64,000 nt of DNA from Mesorhizobium zhangyense (lineage in GTDB: Bacteria > Pseudomonadota > Alphaproteobacteria > Rhizobiales > Rhizobiaceae), in the NCBI RefSeq assembly GCF_011045115.1, contig NZ_JAAKZG010000004.1, forward strand, positions 434,001 through 498,000, given 5' to 3'. The notes under the pieces were generated by a model. That model did not search any database and had not been told where the DNA came from. It saw nothing but the letters and a program-made list of their open reading frames with translations. The position numbers and the translations under genes are program-made. Within the stretch, counting starts at the first letter, position 1, and each line of letters starts with the position of its first letter. Positions 56,019-63,249 of the stretch are shown here, piece after piece.

Positions 56019-57023
56019 ATGCAGCCGATCTACCTGACCTACCTGAACCGGCACGATATCGAGGCGGCAGCACTTTCGGACGCCGAAATACTGGCGGCCA
56101 TCGAGGCGAGCCTTGGCATGCAGGGACGCGGCGAAACGGTGATCGAGCCTCGCGTGCATCTGGAGCCGAAGGCCGGCGTCGAGGGCCACTTCAACGTCCT
56201 GCGCGGCTGGATCGGCGGCGAGATCGATGCGGCGGGTGTGAAGGTGGTCGGCGATTTCGTCGACAACTACAAGCAGGGCCTGCCGTCTGAATTCGGGATC
56301 TTGAACCTGTTCGATCCGCGCACCGGCATGCCCACCGCCATCATGGATGCCAGCGGCATCACCGACATGCGCACCGGAGCGGTGACTGCGGTCGGTGCCA
56401 AATACCTCGCCCGCAAGGGATCGAAGACGCTCGGTCACATCGGTGCACGCGGCACGGCCTATTGGAACGTCAGACTGCTGGACAGCCTGTTCGATTTCGA
56501 AACGATCCGCGTCCATTCGCGCCGGCCCGAAAGCCGCAACGCCTTTGCCGAGAAGCTCAGCCGCGACCTCGGCAAGGAGGTCATCGCCACCGACGACTGG
56601 CGCTCCTGCGTCGAGGACGCGGATATCGTGGTGGAGGCCTCACGGCTCAGCGCGCCGCAACCCATGCTGAAGACCGAATGGATCAAGCCGGGCGCATTCG
56701 TCGTGCCTTATGGCACGATGAGCGCGGTGGAGCTTTCGCTGACCGATATCATGTCCAAGATGGTCGTCGACGATTGGGGTCAGTGCAAGGGTGGCAAGTT
56801 CGGGTCGCTGCGCGCTCATGTCGAGGCAGGCAAACTGTCGGAAGCGACGCTCCATGCCGAACTCGGGCAGATCGTGGCCGGTCTCAAGCCCGGGCGCGAG
56901 AAAGATGCCGAGACCATCCTGTTCTGGCATCGCGGCCTGTCGCTGTCCGATATCGCGCTCGGCCATGCCATTTTGAAGAAAGCCGCCGGTATGGGCGCCG
57001 GCCACAGGTTGCGCTACGCATGA
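56019..57023 (+). CDS. Ornithine cyclodeaminase/mu-crystallin family protein
   Basis: 334 residues from ATG 56019 (AAGGAG nearby). NAD-dependent fold: GGEIDAAGVKVVGDFVDNYKQGLPSEFGILNLFDPRTGMPTAIMDA-type substrate region, TDMRTGAVTAVGAKYLARK, then GHIGARGTAYWNVRLLD, in which the dinucleotide glycine motif is altered from the usual GxGxQA. WRSCVEDADIVVEASRL follows. Family members make or reduce cyclic imines, or act as alanine/ketimine dehydrogenases. Probably processes an imine or amino acid in the same pathway as the neighbouring lyase. Its stop overlaps the lyase start. Confidence 0.87.
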   Translation: MQPIYLTYLNRHDIEAAALSDAEILAAIEASLGMQGRGETVIEPRVHLEPKAGVEGHFNVLRGWIGGEIDAAGVKVVGDFVDNYKQGLPSEFGILNLFDPRTGMPTAIMDASGITDMRTGAVTAVGAKYLARKGSKTLGHIGARGTAYWNVRLLDSLFDFETIRVHSRRPESRNAFAEKLSRDLGKEVIATDDWRSCVEDADIVVEASRLSAPQPMLKTEWIKPGAFVVPYGTMSAVELSLTDIMSKMVVDDWGQCKGGKFGSLRAHVEAGKLSEATLHAELGQIVAGLKPGREKDAETILFWHRGLSLSDIALGHAILKKAAGMGAGHRLRYA

Positions 57024-58576
57024 GCGTGCCCGATTTCCATCTTGGCGCCCGCCCGCTGAGCATCGCGGATGTGGTGAACGCCGCGCACACGCCGCTGCGG
57101 GTCGTGCTGAGCCCAGAAATCCGCGCCCGCATGCAGGCTTCGCGCGCGGTGGTCGACGATCATCTGGCGCGCAATATCCCGGTCTACGGGCTCAACACGG
57201 GTCTTGGCGGCAATGTCGGGCATCGCATCACGCAGGACGAGATACCGGCGTTTCAGGAGCAGATGGTGCGCGGCCGCATCGCCGGCGTCGGCGACCCGCT
57301 GCCCATCGAGACCTGCCGGGCCGCCCTGTTCTGCCGCATCGCCACTCTGGCGCAGGGTGGAGCCGGAGTGTCGCCGCATGTCCATGATCTGATGATCGCG
57401 ATGCTGGAGCGGGACGTCGTTCCGGTCATTCCATCGCGCGGGTCGCTCGGCACCGGCGATCTGGTCCTCATGATGAGTGTCGCTGCGGTGCTGATCGGGC
57501 GAGGTCGCGCCTATTTCCGCGGGCGAGTCCTTTCCGGCGCGGAAGCCTTGAAAGCGGCCGGGCTCGCGCCGGTCAAACTCGGCTCCAAGGATGGCCTCGC
57601 CGTCGGCAATGCCTCGTCTGTCACCTGCGCCATGGCAGCCCTTTCCCTCGAGGCGGTGCGCGCGCTGTTGACTGTCCATATCGCGACAGCCGCCTTTGCC
57701 TGCGAAGGCTATGCCGCCAATGCGCTGATCTTCCACCCGCGCCTGGTGGCGGCGCGACCGGCCAACGGCCAGCAACAGGCGGCAACGCTGTTCCGCAAAG
57801 CCATGGAAGGCAGCAGCCAGACGCAGGCTGCGGCCTCGCGGCAGATACAGGACGCCATCTCCTTCCGCACGCTGCCGCAAATAACTGGAACGGTCCTCGG
57901 TGCTTTCGAGGCCGCGCGCGATGCCGTCGAAATCGAGCTGAATGCGGTTGCGGATAATCCGCTGGTTCTGCCTGAAACCGGCGAGATCCATTCCTCCGCC
58001 AATTTCCACACGCCCTCCATAGCGCTGGCGTTCGACACACTGGCCATCGCGCTTGTGCATCTCGCCACCGCCTCGGCGCAGCGGTCGATCAAGCTGATGA
58101 CCGGGCGGCTTTCAGGTTTGCCGAACTATCTGTCGCCGGTCGGCGGCGCGGCCGCCGGTTTCGTTCCCATGCAGAAGTCTATCGCGGCACTCCACGCGGA
58201 AATCCGGCTGAAGGCGCAGCCCGCCAGTCTTGATGCAATCGTCGTTTCCGACACCGTCGAGGACCTCGCGCCGCAGACCACTCTCACCATCCGCAAACTC
58301 GACGAGCAGATCGAACTTGTCCGCTGGCTGGTCTCGATCGAGGCGCTTCTGTCAGCTCAGGCTTGCGACCTGCGCGTGGCGGCGGAACCGGAACGCAAAC
58401 TCGGAGATGCCGGCAGTCTCCTTCACAAGATGGTGCGCGCGGTGGCGGCAGAACTGGTGGAAGACCACGAGACCGGCCCCGATGCCGCAGCGGTCCATGA
58501 CATGCTGTGGAAGAGGGATACGATAAAGGCGATCGACGCCCTGTTTTCCGGCATTCCCTCAATCATATCCGCGTAA
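57020..58576 (+). CDS. Histidine/aromatic ammonia-lyase homologue lacking the MIO tripeptide
   Basis: 518 residues from ATG 57020, same length as histidine ammonia-lyase (HAL). The fold is clear: VYGLNTGLGGN with the catalytic Tyr at 56, GLAVGNASS with Asn197, QDAISFR at 277-283, NAVADNPLVLPETGE and SSANFHTPS, AALHAEIRLKAQPAS with Glu394. But the segment that makes the MIO cofactor, GSVGASGDLAPL in HAL, reads GSLGTGDLVLMM (141-152): Ala-Ser-Gly is missing with one residue deleted. The HAL positions His83 and Tyr280 are Arg86 and Ile280. So a MIO-free elimination, e.g. of a trimethylammonium group, is likely. Known MIO-free relatives, as I recall, include ergothionase. Last gene of the coupled betaine operon. 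Confidence 0.9.
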   Translation: MSVPDFHLGARPLSIADVVNAAHTPLRVVLSPEIRARMQASRAVVDDHLARNIPVYGLNTGLGGNVGHRITQDEIPAFQEQMVRGRIAGVGDPLPIETCRAALFCRIATLAQGGAGVSPHVHDLMIAMLERDVVPVIPSRGSLGTGDLVLMMSVAAVLIGRGRAYFRGRVLSGAEALKAAGLAPVKLGSKDGLAVGNASSVTCAMAALSLEAVRALLTVHIATAAFACEGYAANALIFHPRLVAARPANGQQQAATLFRKAMEGSSQTQAAASRQIQDAISFRTLPQITGTVLGAFEAARDAVEIELNAVADNPLVLPETGEIHSSANFHTPSIALAFDTLAIALVHLATASAQRSIKLMTGRLSGLPNYLSPVGGAAAGFVPMQKSIAALHAEIRLKAQPASLDAIVVSDTVEDLAPQTTLTIRKLDEQIELVRWLVSIEALLSAQACDLRVAAEPERKLGDAGSLLHKMVRAVAAELVEDHETGPDAAAVHDMLWKRDTIKAIDALFSGIPSIISA

Positions 58577-58629
58577 GCGGGAAAACTTAGGCGATCTGCG
58601 CCGAGATGCCCAACGAGACATAGCCTCTA

Positions 58630-58671
58630 TTGACAACATGCAATGCGTTTGATTGAAGTGGTCTTACCACT
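58630..58671 (+). promoter_or_regulatory. gntR promoter with FadR/GntR-type operator
   Basis: TTGACA (58630-58635) is a perfect -35 hexamer. AGTGGT-ctt-ACCACT (58657-58671) is a perfect dyad of the TGGTnnnACCA class bound by FadR-subfamily GntR proteins, placed where the -10 box should be and 23 bases before the gntR start. Suggests autorepression. Confidence 0.65.
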
Positions 58672-58694
58672 GTCATTCCAGTTGAATGTGACCC

Positions 58695-59426
58695 ATGCTT
58701 GCTCAAAGTGAAGACCTGTCCGGCGCTGAGAAGGTATTTGCCTTCTTCCGTAATGCGCTGCTCGACGGGACCCTAAAAACAGGAGAGCGATTGCTGGGCG
58801 AGCGCGAACTGGCGCTCAAATTGGGAGTGTCGCGTCCGCTACTGCGCGAGGCCTTGCGCTCGCTGTCCATGCTGGGTTTCCTCGATATTCAACATGGCCG
58901 CGGCGCTTTCGTGCGCCATGCCGAGATCTCGGTGCTTTCGGATTTTTTCACGTTCAGTTTGGCCCAGCAGCCTGACATTCTCGATGACGTGATGCAGGCG
59001 CGCATCGCCATCGAATGCCAGGCGATCAGGCTTGCATGCGACCGCGCAAGCGAGACCGATCTCAAGGGTATCGGCTCCAAGCTGACACGGCTGATGGACA
59101 CGCTGCATGACCCTGCCGAGGGTGGCGCGGCTGATTTCGCTTTCCACCAGGCGATAGTCGACGCCAGCCACAGTGAGGCTCTGAACACGCTCTACCGCGC
59201 AATTGGCGACCTTCTGCGCCGCAGCCACATACAGCGCCGTGAGGTGACGATCTCCGAGCCCGGCGTCATCGACTACCTGGTCGACGCACACCGCGAGGTC
59301 TTCCTGTCCATCGTCGACAGGAACCCGGATGCAGCCGACCGGAAGCTTCGTGAACATTTCGCCATCGGTGACGCATTCCGTCGCCGGAGCCTGATCTCGG
59401 CCTTCTCGAGGAGGCCGGCGACCTAA
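58695..59426 (+). CDS. GntR-family (FadR subfamily) regulator
   Basis: 243 residues. Winged helix at residues 8-75: VFAFFRNALLDGTLKTGERLLGERELALKLGVSRPLLREALRSLSMLG (typical R-PLLREAL recognition helix) and LDIQHGRGAFV. The all-helical FCD effector domain follows (DVMQARIAIECQAIRLAC, ADFAFHQAIVDASHS, IDYLVDAHREVFLSIVDRNPDAA) with the metal-type Asp/His positions. Precedes the TRAP transporter by 34 bases; probably controls it in response to an organic acid, and possibly the lyase operon upstream too. Confidence 0.93.
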   Translation: MLAQSEDLSGAEKVFAFFRNALLDGTLKTGERLLGERELALKLGVSRPLLREALRSLSMLGFLDIQHGRGAFVRHAEISVLSDFFTFSLAQQPDILDDVMQARIAIECQAIRLACDRASETDLKGIGSKLTRLMDTLHDPAEGGAADFAFHQAIVDASHSEALNTLYRAIGDLLRRSHIQRREVTISEPGVIDYLVDAHREVFLSIVDRNPDAADRKLREHFAIGDAFRRRSLISAFSRRPAT

Positions 59427-59460
59427 CCAAAAGCATGAAACCAATGGGAGGAGTTACAAC

Positions 59461-60450
59461 ATGCTGCACAACAGAATTCTAAGTGTATTGACCGGCGTGA
59501 CCATCGCGCTCGCTGCCACGACTGCCGCGCAAGCCGCCGAGCTGCGTTACGCCCATGTCGGCGCGGAAGGCGATATCCAGACGATATATGCCGCGCAGGC
59601 GGCACAGGGCATTGCGACCGCAACCAACGGCGATGTCACCGTTACGGTCTATCCGGCCAGCCAACTCGGTGGCGTGGCCGAGATGGTGGACGGGGTCCGC
59701 ATGGGCTCCATATCGATGGGCCATCATGACTTCGCTTCGCTTGCCCGTCTTGTCCCTGAGGTGGCGGTTTTCAACGCACCGTTCATCTATCGCGACGGCG
59801 CGCATGCGCTTGCGGCAACCGATCCGGACACGTCGCCGGCGCTCCAGGCCATAAATGAGAAGCTCGTGGCGCAGGGCATCCGCATCGTCGGCCGCATCTA
59901 TCGCGGCGACCGGCACATCTCTTCGAACTTCGCCGTAAAGACACCGCAAGATCTCGCCGGCAAGCCTTTCAGGGCCGTGCCGCTCGAGCTTTGGGTTTCC
60001 ATGGTCAAGGGTTTCGGCGCCATTCCGACCCCCGTTGAGGTCGCGGAACTGCCGACTGCGCTGATGACGGGTGTGGTCGTCGGCCAGGAGAACCCGCTGA
60101 CCATGATCGCTTCCAATAACCTCAACGAGGTCCAGTCGCATCTGTCCATGACGGGCCATATGCGTGCCGTGCTTGCCGTCTTCGTCAATGAGGATGTCTG
60201 GCAAGGACTTGGCGAGGAACAGCGCGCTGCCATCACGAAGGTTCTCGATGATGAGGCCGAGAAGTCGCTGAAGATGGCAACCGAATCCGAGGCCAAGCTG
60301 GTCGAAGATCTCAAGGGCCGCGGCATGACCGTCATCACCGAAGCAGACGGCCTCGACGTGACCGCCTTTCGTGAAAGGGTCGGTGCGCAGATCACCCAGG
60401 ACTTCCCGAACTTCACGCCGCTGATCGAACAGATCGCAGCGGTCAAGTAA
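59461..60450 (+). CDS. dctP: TRAP transporter solute-binding protein DctP
   Basis: 329 residues; GGAGG eight bases before ATG. Signal peptide ends near TAAQAAELRYA. DctP features: GDVTVTVYPASQLGGVAEMVDGVRMGSISMGHH, FNAPFIYRDGAHALA, GRIYRGDRHISSNF, the substrate-carboxylate Arg in KPFRAVPLELWVSMVKGFGAIPTPVEVAELPTALMTG-type sequence, VVGQENPLTMIASNNLNEVQ. Binds an organic acid in the periplasm. Followed by a GC-rich hairpin and dctQ. Confidence 0.93.
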   Translation: MLHNRILSVLTGVTIALAATTAAQAAELRYAHVGAEGDIQTIYAAQAAQGIATATNGDVTVTVYPASQLGGVAEMVDGVRMGSISMGHHDFASLARLVPEVAVFNAPFIYRDGAHALAATDPDTSPALQAINEKLVAQGIRIVGRIYRGDRHISSNFAVKTPQDLAGKPFRAVPLELWVSMVKGFGAIPTPVEVAELPTALMTGVVVGQENPLTMIASNNLNEVQSHLSMTGHMRAVLAVFVNEDVWQGLGEEQRAAITKVLDDEAEKSLKMATESEAKLVEDLKGRGMTVITEADGLDVTAFRERVGAQITQDFPNFTPLIEQIAAVK

Positions 60451-60466
60451 CACGATCGCACCGCAT

Positions 60467-60488
60467 GGACGCGGCTCCCGCCGCGTCC
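60467..60488 (+). terminator. Hairpin after dctP
   Basis: GGACGCGG (60467-60474) and CCGCGTCC (60481-60488) form a perfect 8-bp stem with a 6-base loop, 17 bases past the dctP stop. No T run; probably an attenuating or stabilising element. Confidence 0.6.
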
Positions 60489-60519
60489 TGCCTGCTGTTC
60501 CAGAAATGGGAGATACGAG

Positions 60520-60987
60520 ATGCGCGTGCCAGAACGCATCCTGACGGTCATTGTTGTCGCCGTCATGGTGGGGCTGATAATCGTTCCGACCGCTCAGGTC
60601 ATCATGCGCGGCGTCTTTACGCTGCCCTTCATCGGCGCGGAGGAGCTGACGCGCTTTCTGCTCATTTGCCTTGTCTTCCTTGCCTATCCGCTGGTGATCG
60701 AGCACGGCGAGAACATCGTGATGGGAGAATTCAAGGCGGCCATGCCCAGGAAACTGCGTGCTGTGGTGAACTTCACGATCTCCATCAGCGCTGTTGCGAT
60801 CACCGGTTTCATCGCCTGGGTGACGGCGGCAAATATTTCCAGGAACCTCGCAAACGCGACGCCGACGCTGGGCATCCCCTTCTGGATATTCCTGGGCGCG
60901 ACGCTGTTCGGTTTCGCCGGGGCCACTCTCGTCCACCTCGTCCATCTGCGGAAACCACCGCAGGCCGACACGAACATCGCGATCTGA
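60520..60987 (+). CDS. dctQ: TRAP transporter small permease DctQ
   Basis: 155 residues, four membrane helices (about 8-30, 45-65, 85-107, 122-144). EELTRFLLICLVFLAYPLVIEHGENIVMGEF is the DctQ signature region. Twelve bases before dctM. Confidence 0.92.
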   Translation: MRVPERILTVIVVAVMVGLIIVPTAQVIMRGVFTLPFIGAEELTRFLLICLVFLAYPLVIEHGENIVMGEFKAAMPRKLRAVVNFTISISAVAITGFIAWVTAANISRNLANATPTLGIPFWIFLGATLFGFAGATLVHLVHLRKPPQADTNIAI

Positions 60988-60999
60988 GGATCGATTGAC

Positions 61000-62277
61000 A
61001 TGGGCTTTCTCGTCGTCGCCACCTTTCTCGCGCTTTTCATGCTAGGCTTCCCCGTTGTCTACGCCATTCTGTTGCCCTCGATCGCCTACATCCTCATCGA
61101 AGGGCTCCCGCTGGGACTGCTGGCCCAACGCATCACCTATGCGCTCGACTCCTTTCCGCTAGTCGCCGTCCCCCTCTTCATCTTCGTCGGCAACCTGATG
61201 AACCTCTCGGGCATAACGGATCGTATCTTCCGTTTCGCCTACACGCTGGTCGGGCGGGTGCCGGGCGGTCTTGCCCAGGTGAACGTCTTCGGAAGCCTCG
61301 TCTTCTCAGGCATGTCCGGTGCGGCCCTCGCCGACATCGGCGGGCTCGGCCGTATCGAGATCGACGCCATGAAGAAACGCGGTTTCGATCCGTCCTTTGC
61401 CGGTGCGGTAACCGCGGCTTCCGCCACGCTGGGGCCGATCTTCCCGCCTTCGATCCCGCTTATCGTCTACGGCTCGGTCACGAGCGTATCGATCGTCCAG
61501 CTTCTCGTCGCAGGCATCATGCCGGCTATCGCCTGCACGATATTGCTTATGCTCACCGTGCTGATCGTGGCTATCCGGCACGGTCATCCCCGCGCCGAAC
61601 GCCGGCCAACCTTCGGCGAGGTCGTGGCCGCACTCCTGCCGGCGCTTCCCGCGATCGTCGCTCCGGTCCTCATGGTGGCGGGAATGACGGCCGGTGCCTT
61701 CACGCCAACCGAAGCTGCCGCGATCACGGCAGTTTATGTCATCTTCATCAGCGGCGCCTTCTACCGGGAATTGACGCTCGCGCATCTCTGGAACTCGGCT
61801 GTTCTGACAGCCCGCAGTTCCAGCGCGATCCTGATCATCGTAGCCTCGGCTGCACTTTTCGGCTGGATTCTCGCCGTCGAACAGGTGCCTCAGGTTTTTG
61901 CAGCCACCTTGCTCGACTGGTCGAAGGACCCGTTGATGCTGCTCATCATCGCAAACCTGATCTTCTTCATTGCCGGGATGTTCCTGGACTCGACAACGGC
62001 GACCCTGCTCCTGGTGCCGATCATCGCACCGCCATTGGTTCTCGCAGGCGTCGATCCGGTCCAGCTTGGTATCGTGACGATCTTCAATCTGATGATCGGC
62101 CTGCTGACGCCGCCCATGGGCCTCTCGCTGTTCCTTGTCTCGGACATCGCGAAAGTGTCCATAAAACAGCTGCTGAAAGCCCTTCTGCCCTTCTACATTC
62201 CGCTGCTGACCACGCTTGCCATCCTGACCTTCGCCAAGGATTTCACGCTGTGGCTGCCGCGCATGATCGCTCAATAA
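61000..62277 (+). CDS. dctM: TRAP transporter large permease DctM
   Basis: 425 residues with about twelve helices. Motifs: PLVAVPLFIFVGNLMNLSGITDRIF, VFGSLVFSGMSGAALADIGGLGRIEIDAMKKRGFD, ASATLGPIFPPSIPLIVYG, FTPTEAAAITAVYVIF and GLLTPPMGLSLFLVSDIA. Sodium-coupled channel part of the TRAP system. 24 bases before the isomerase gene. Confidence 0.95.
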   Translation: MGFLVVATFLALFMLGFPVVYAILLPSIAYILIEGLPLGLLAQRITYALDSFPLVAVPLFIFVGNLMNLSGITDRIFRFAYTLVGRVPGGLAQVNVFGSLVFSGMSGAALADIGGLGRIEIDAMKKRGFDPSFAGAVTAASATLGPIFPPSIPLIVYGSVTSVSIVQLLVAGIMPAIACTILLMLTVLIVAIRHGHPRAERRPTFGEVVAALLPALPAIVAPVLMVAGMTAGAFTPTEAAAITAVYVIFISGAFYRELTLAHLWNSAVLTARSSSAILIIVASAALFGWILAVEQVPQVFAATLLDWSKDPLMLLIIANLIFFIAGMFLDSTTATLLLVPIIAPPLVLAGVDPVQLGIVTIFNLMIGLLTPPMGLSLFLVSDIAKVSIKQLLKALLPFYIPLLTTLAILTFAKDFTLWLPRMIAQ

Positions 62278-62301
62278 TCCCAATCCGTGGAGATATCCCC
62301 T

Positions 62302-62751
62302 ATGCGCATCGTCATCGGCTCGGACCACGCCGGCTTTGCCCTCAAGGCCACCATCGTCGACCATATCAAGTCGCTCGGCCACGAGGTTCACGACGCCGGC
62401 TCATACGACCCGAACCCCGTCGACTTCCCCGATATCGCCAAGATGGTCACATCCTCTATAAATGAGGGGAAGGCCGAGCGCGGGGTCATGGTTTGCGGCA
62501 CCGGCGTCGGCGCGTCGATCGCTGCAAACAAAGTCAAGGGCATCCGCGCTGCCGTCTGCCACGACGTCCATTCAGCACACCAGTCGGTCGAGCACGATGA
62601 CGTCAACGTCATGTGCATCGGCGCGCAGATCGTTGGCGCCTGGCTCGCCAAGGATCTGGTCACCGCATATTTGCAAGCGGAATTCTCGACAGACGAGGAT
62701 TTCCGCCGGCGAGTACGCAAGCTAGCCGAAATGGATGAAGCTCGGAAGTGA
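62302..62751 (+). CDS. rpiB: RpiB/LacAB-family sugar-phosphate isomerase
   Basis: 149 residues from ATG 62302. RpiB motifs: IGSDHAGFALK near the start, DAGSYDPNPVDFPDIAK, the active-site Cys in MVCGTGVGASIAANKVKGIRAA, and HSAHQSVEHDDVNVMCIGAQIVG. Interconverts an aldose and ketose phosphate such as ribose-5-P/ribulose-5-P; relatives work on erythrose-4-P or allose-6-P. It is the last gene of the gntR-dctPQM operon, so the imported acid may feed a sugar-phosphate route. Confidence 0.9.
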   Translation: MRIVIGSDHAGFALKATIVDHIKSLGHEVHDAGSYDPNPVDFPDIAKMVTSSINEGKAERGVMVCGTGVGASIAANKVKGIRAAVCHDVHSAHQSVEHDDVNVMCIGAQIVGAWLAKDLVTAYLQAEFSTDEDFRRRVRKLAEMDEARK

Positions 62752-62784
62752 CGGCCTTCAAGCAGCCCTCGCCCTTCCTAAACG

Positions 62785-62816
62785 ATGCGGCGGAATTGAA
62801 AACAACGCCGCCGCAT
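62785..62816 (+). terminator. Hairpin after the isomerase gene
   Basis: ATGCGGCGG (62785-62793) and CCGCCGCAT (62808-62816) form a perfect 9-bp stem with a 14-base loop, 34 bases past the stop. Likely end of the gntR-dctPQM-rpiB transcript, though without a T run. Confidence 0.6.
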
Positions 62817-62990
62817 GGGACCACCTAGTTGGCTGGCGCGTGGTTGATCCCCGCATCGGTCCATAATCGCGCGGGCGAGGATCACCGCCCTACCATCGCC
62901 GCCCAGCTTCCGATTGCAGCACAGCGCCTGTCGGCCGCGCGCACCCCTGGAAGCGCCTCACTGATACCCTGAGTATCCGATTGACTCAAA

Positions 62991-63020
62991 AACATACGAA
63001 CCATATATGGTTCGTATGTT
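62991..63020. promoter_or_regulatory. 30-base perfect palindrome upstream of the ParD-like gene
   Basis: The 30 bases are identical to their reverse complement with no spacer; half-site AACATACGAACCATA. It ends 21 bases before the ATG of the ParD-like gene and surely overlaps its promoter. The size suits one or two dimers of a ribbon-helix-helix protein, i.e. autoregulation by the gene product. Confidence 0.85.
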
Positions 63021-63041
63021 CACTAAATATCAGAGACACCC

Positions 63042-63248
63042 ATGGGCCTCGTGAAAATCGACGACGACCTGCATGAGGAAGCCCGTCGGGCCAGCACAGT
63101 GATGTGCCGGTCCATCAATGCGCAGGCCGAGTTCTGGATGAAGATCGGCATGCTGGCTGAAGCCAATCCGACCTTGTCCTTCAACGAAATCGTGAAGGTG
63201 CAGTTCGCGACTGCGCATGTGAGTGTCGCGGATTTAGCGGTCGCCTAA
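63042..63248 (+). CDS. ParD-like antitoxin-family protein
   Basis: 68 residues. MGLVKIDDDLHEEARRASTVMCRSINAQAEFWMKIG-type start has the ribbon-helix-helix layout (strand VKIDDDLH, helix, SINAQAEFWMKIG), as in ParD-like family proteins. No ParE/RelE-type toxin follows. Instead a methionine aminopeptidase starts one base after its stop. A 30-base palindrome just upstream should be its operator. Confidence 0.82.
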   Translation: MGLVKIDDDLHEEARRASTVMCRSINAQAEFWMKIGMLAEANPTLSFNEIVKVQFATAHVSVADLAVA

Positions 63249-63249
63249 C

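Noticed and set aside
56462-57019. N-terminal extension of the lyase frame over the OCD-like gene
   Set aside because: The OCD-like protein is well supported in the other frame and ends with an ATGA overlap at the true lyase start 57020.
57020-58576. Ordinary hutH for histidine degradation
   Set aside because: MIO-forming Ala-Ser-Gly absent, His83 and Tyr280 positions changed, and no hutU, hutI, hutG or hutC genes nearby.
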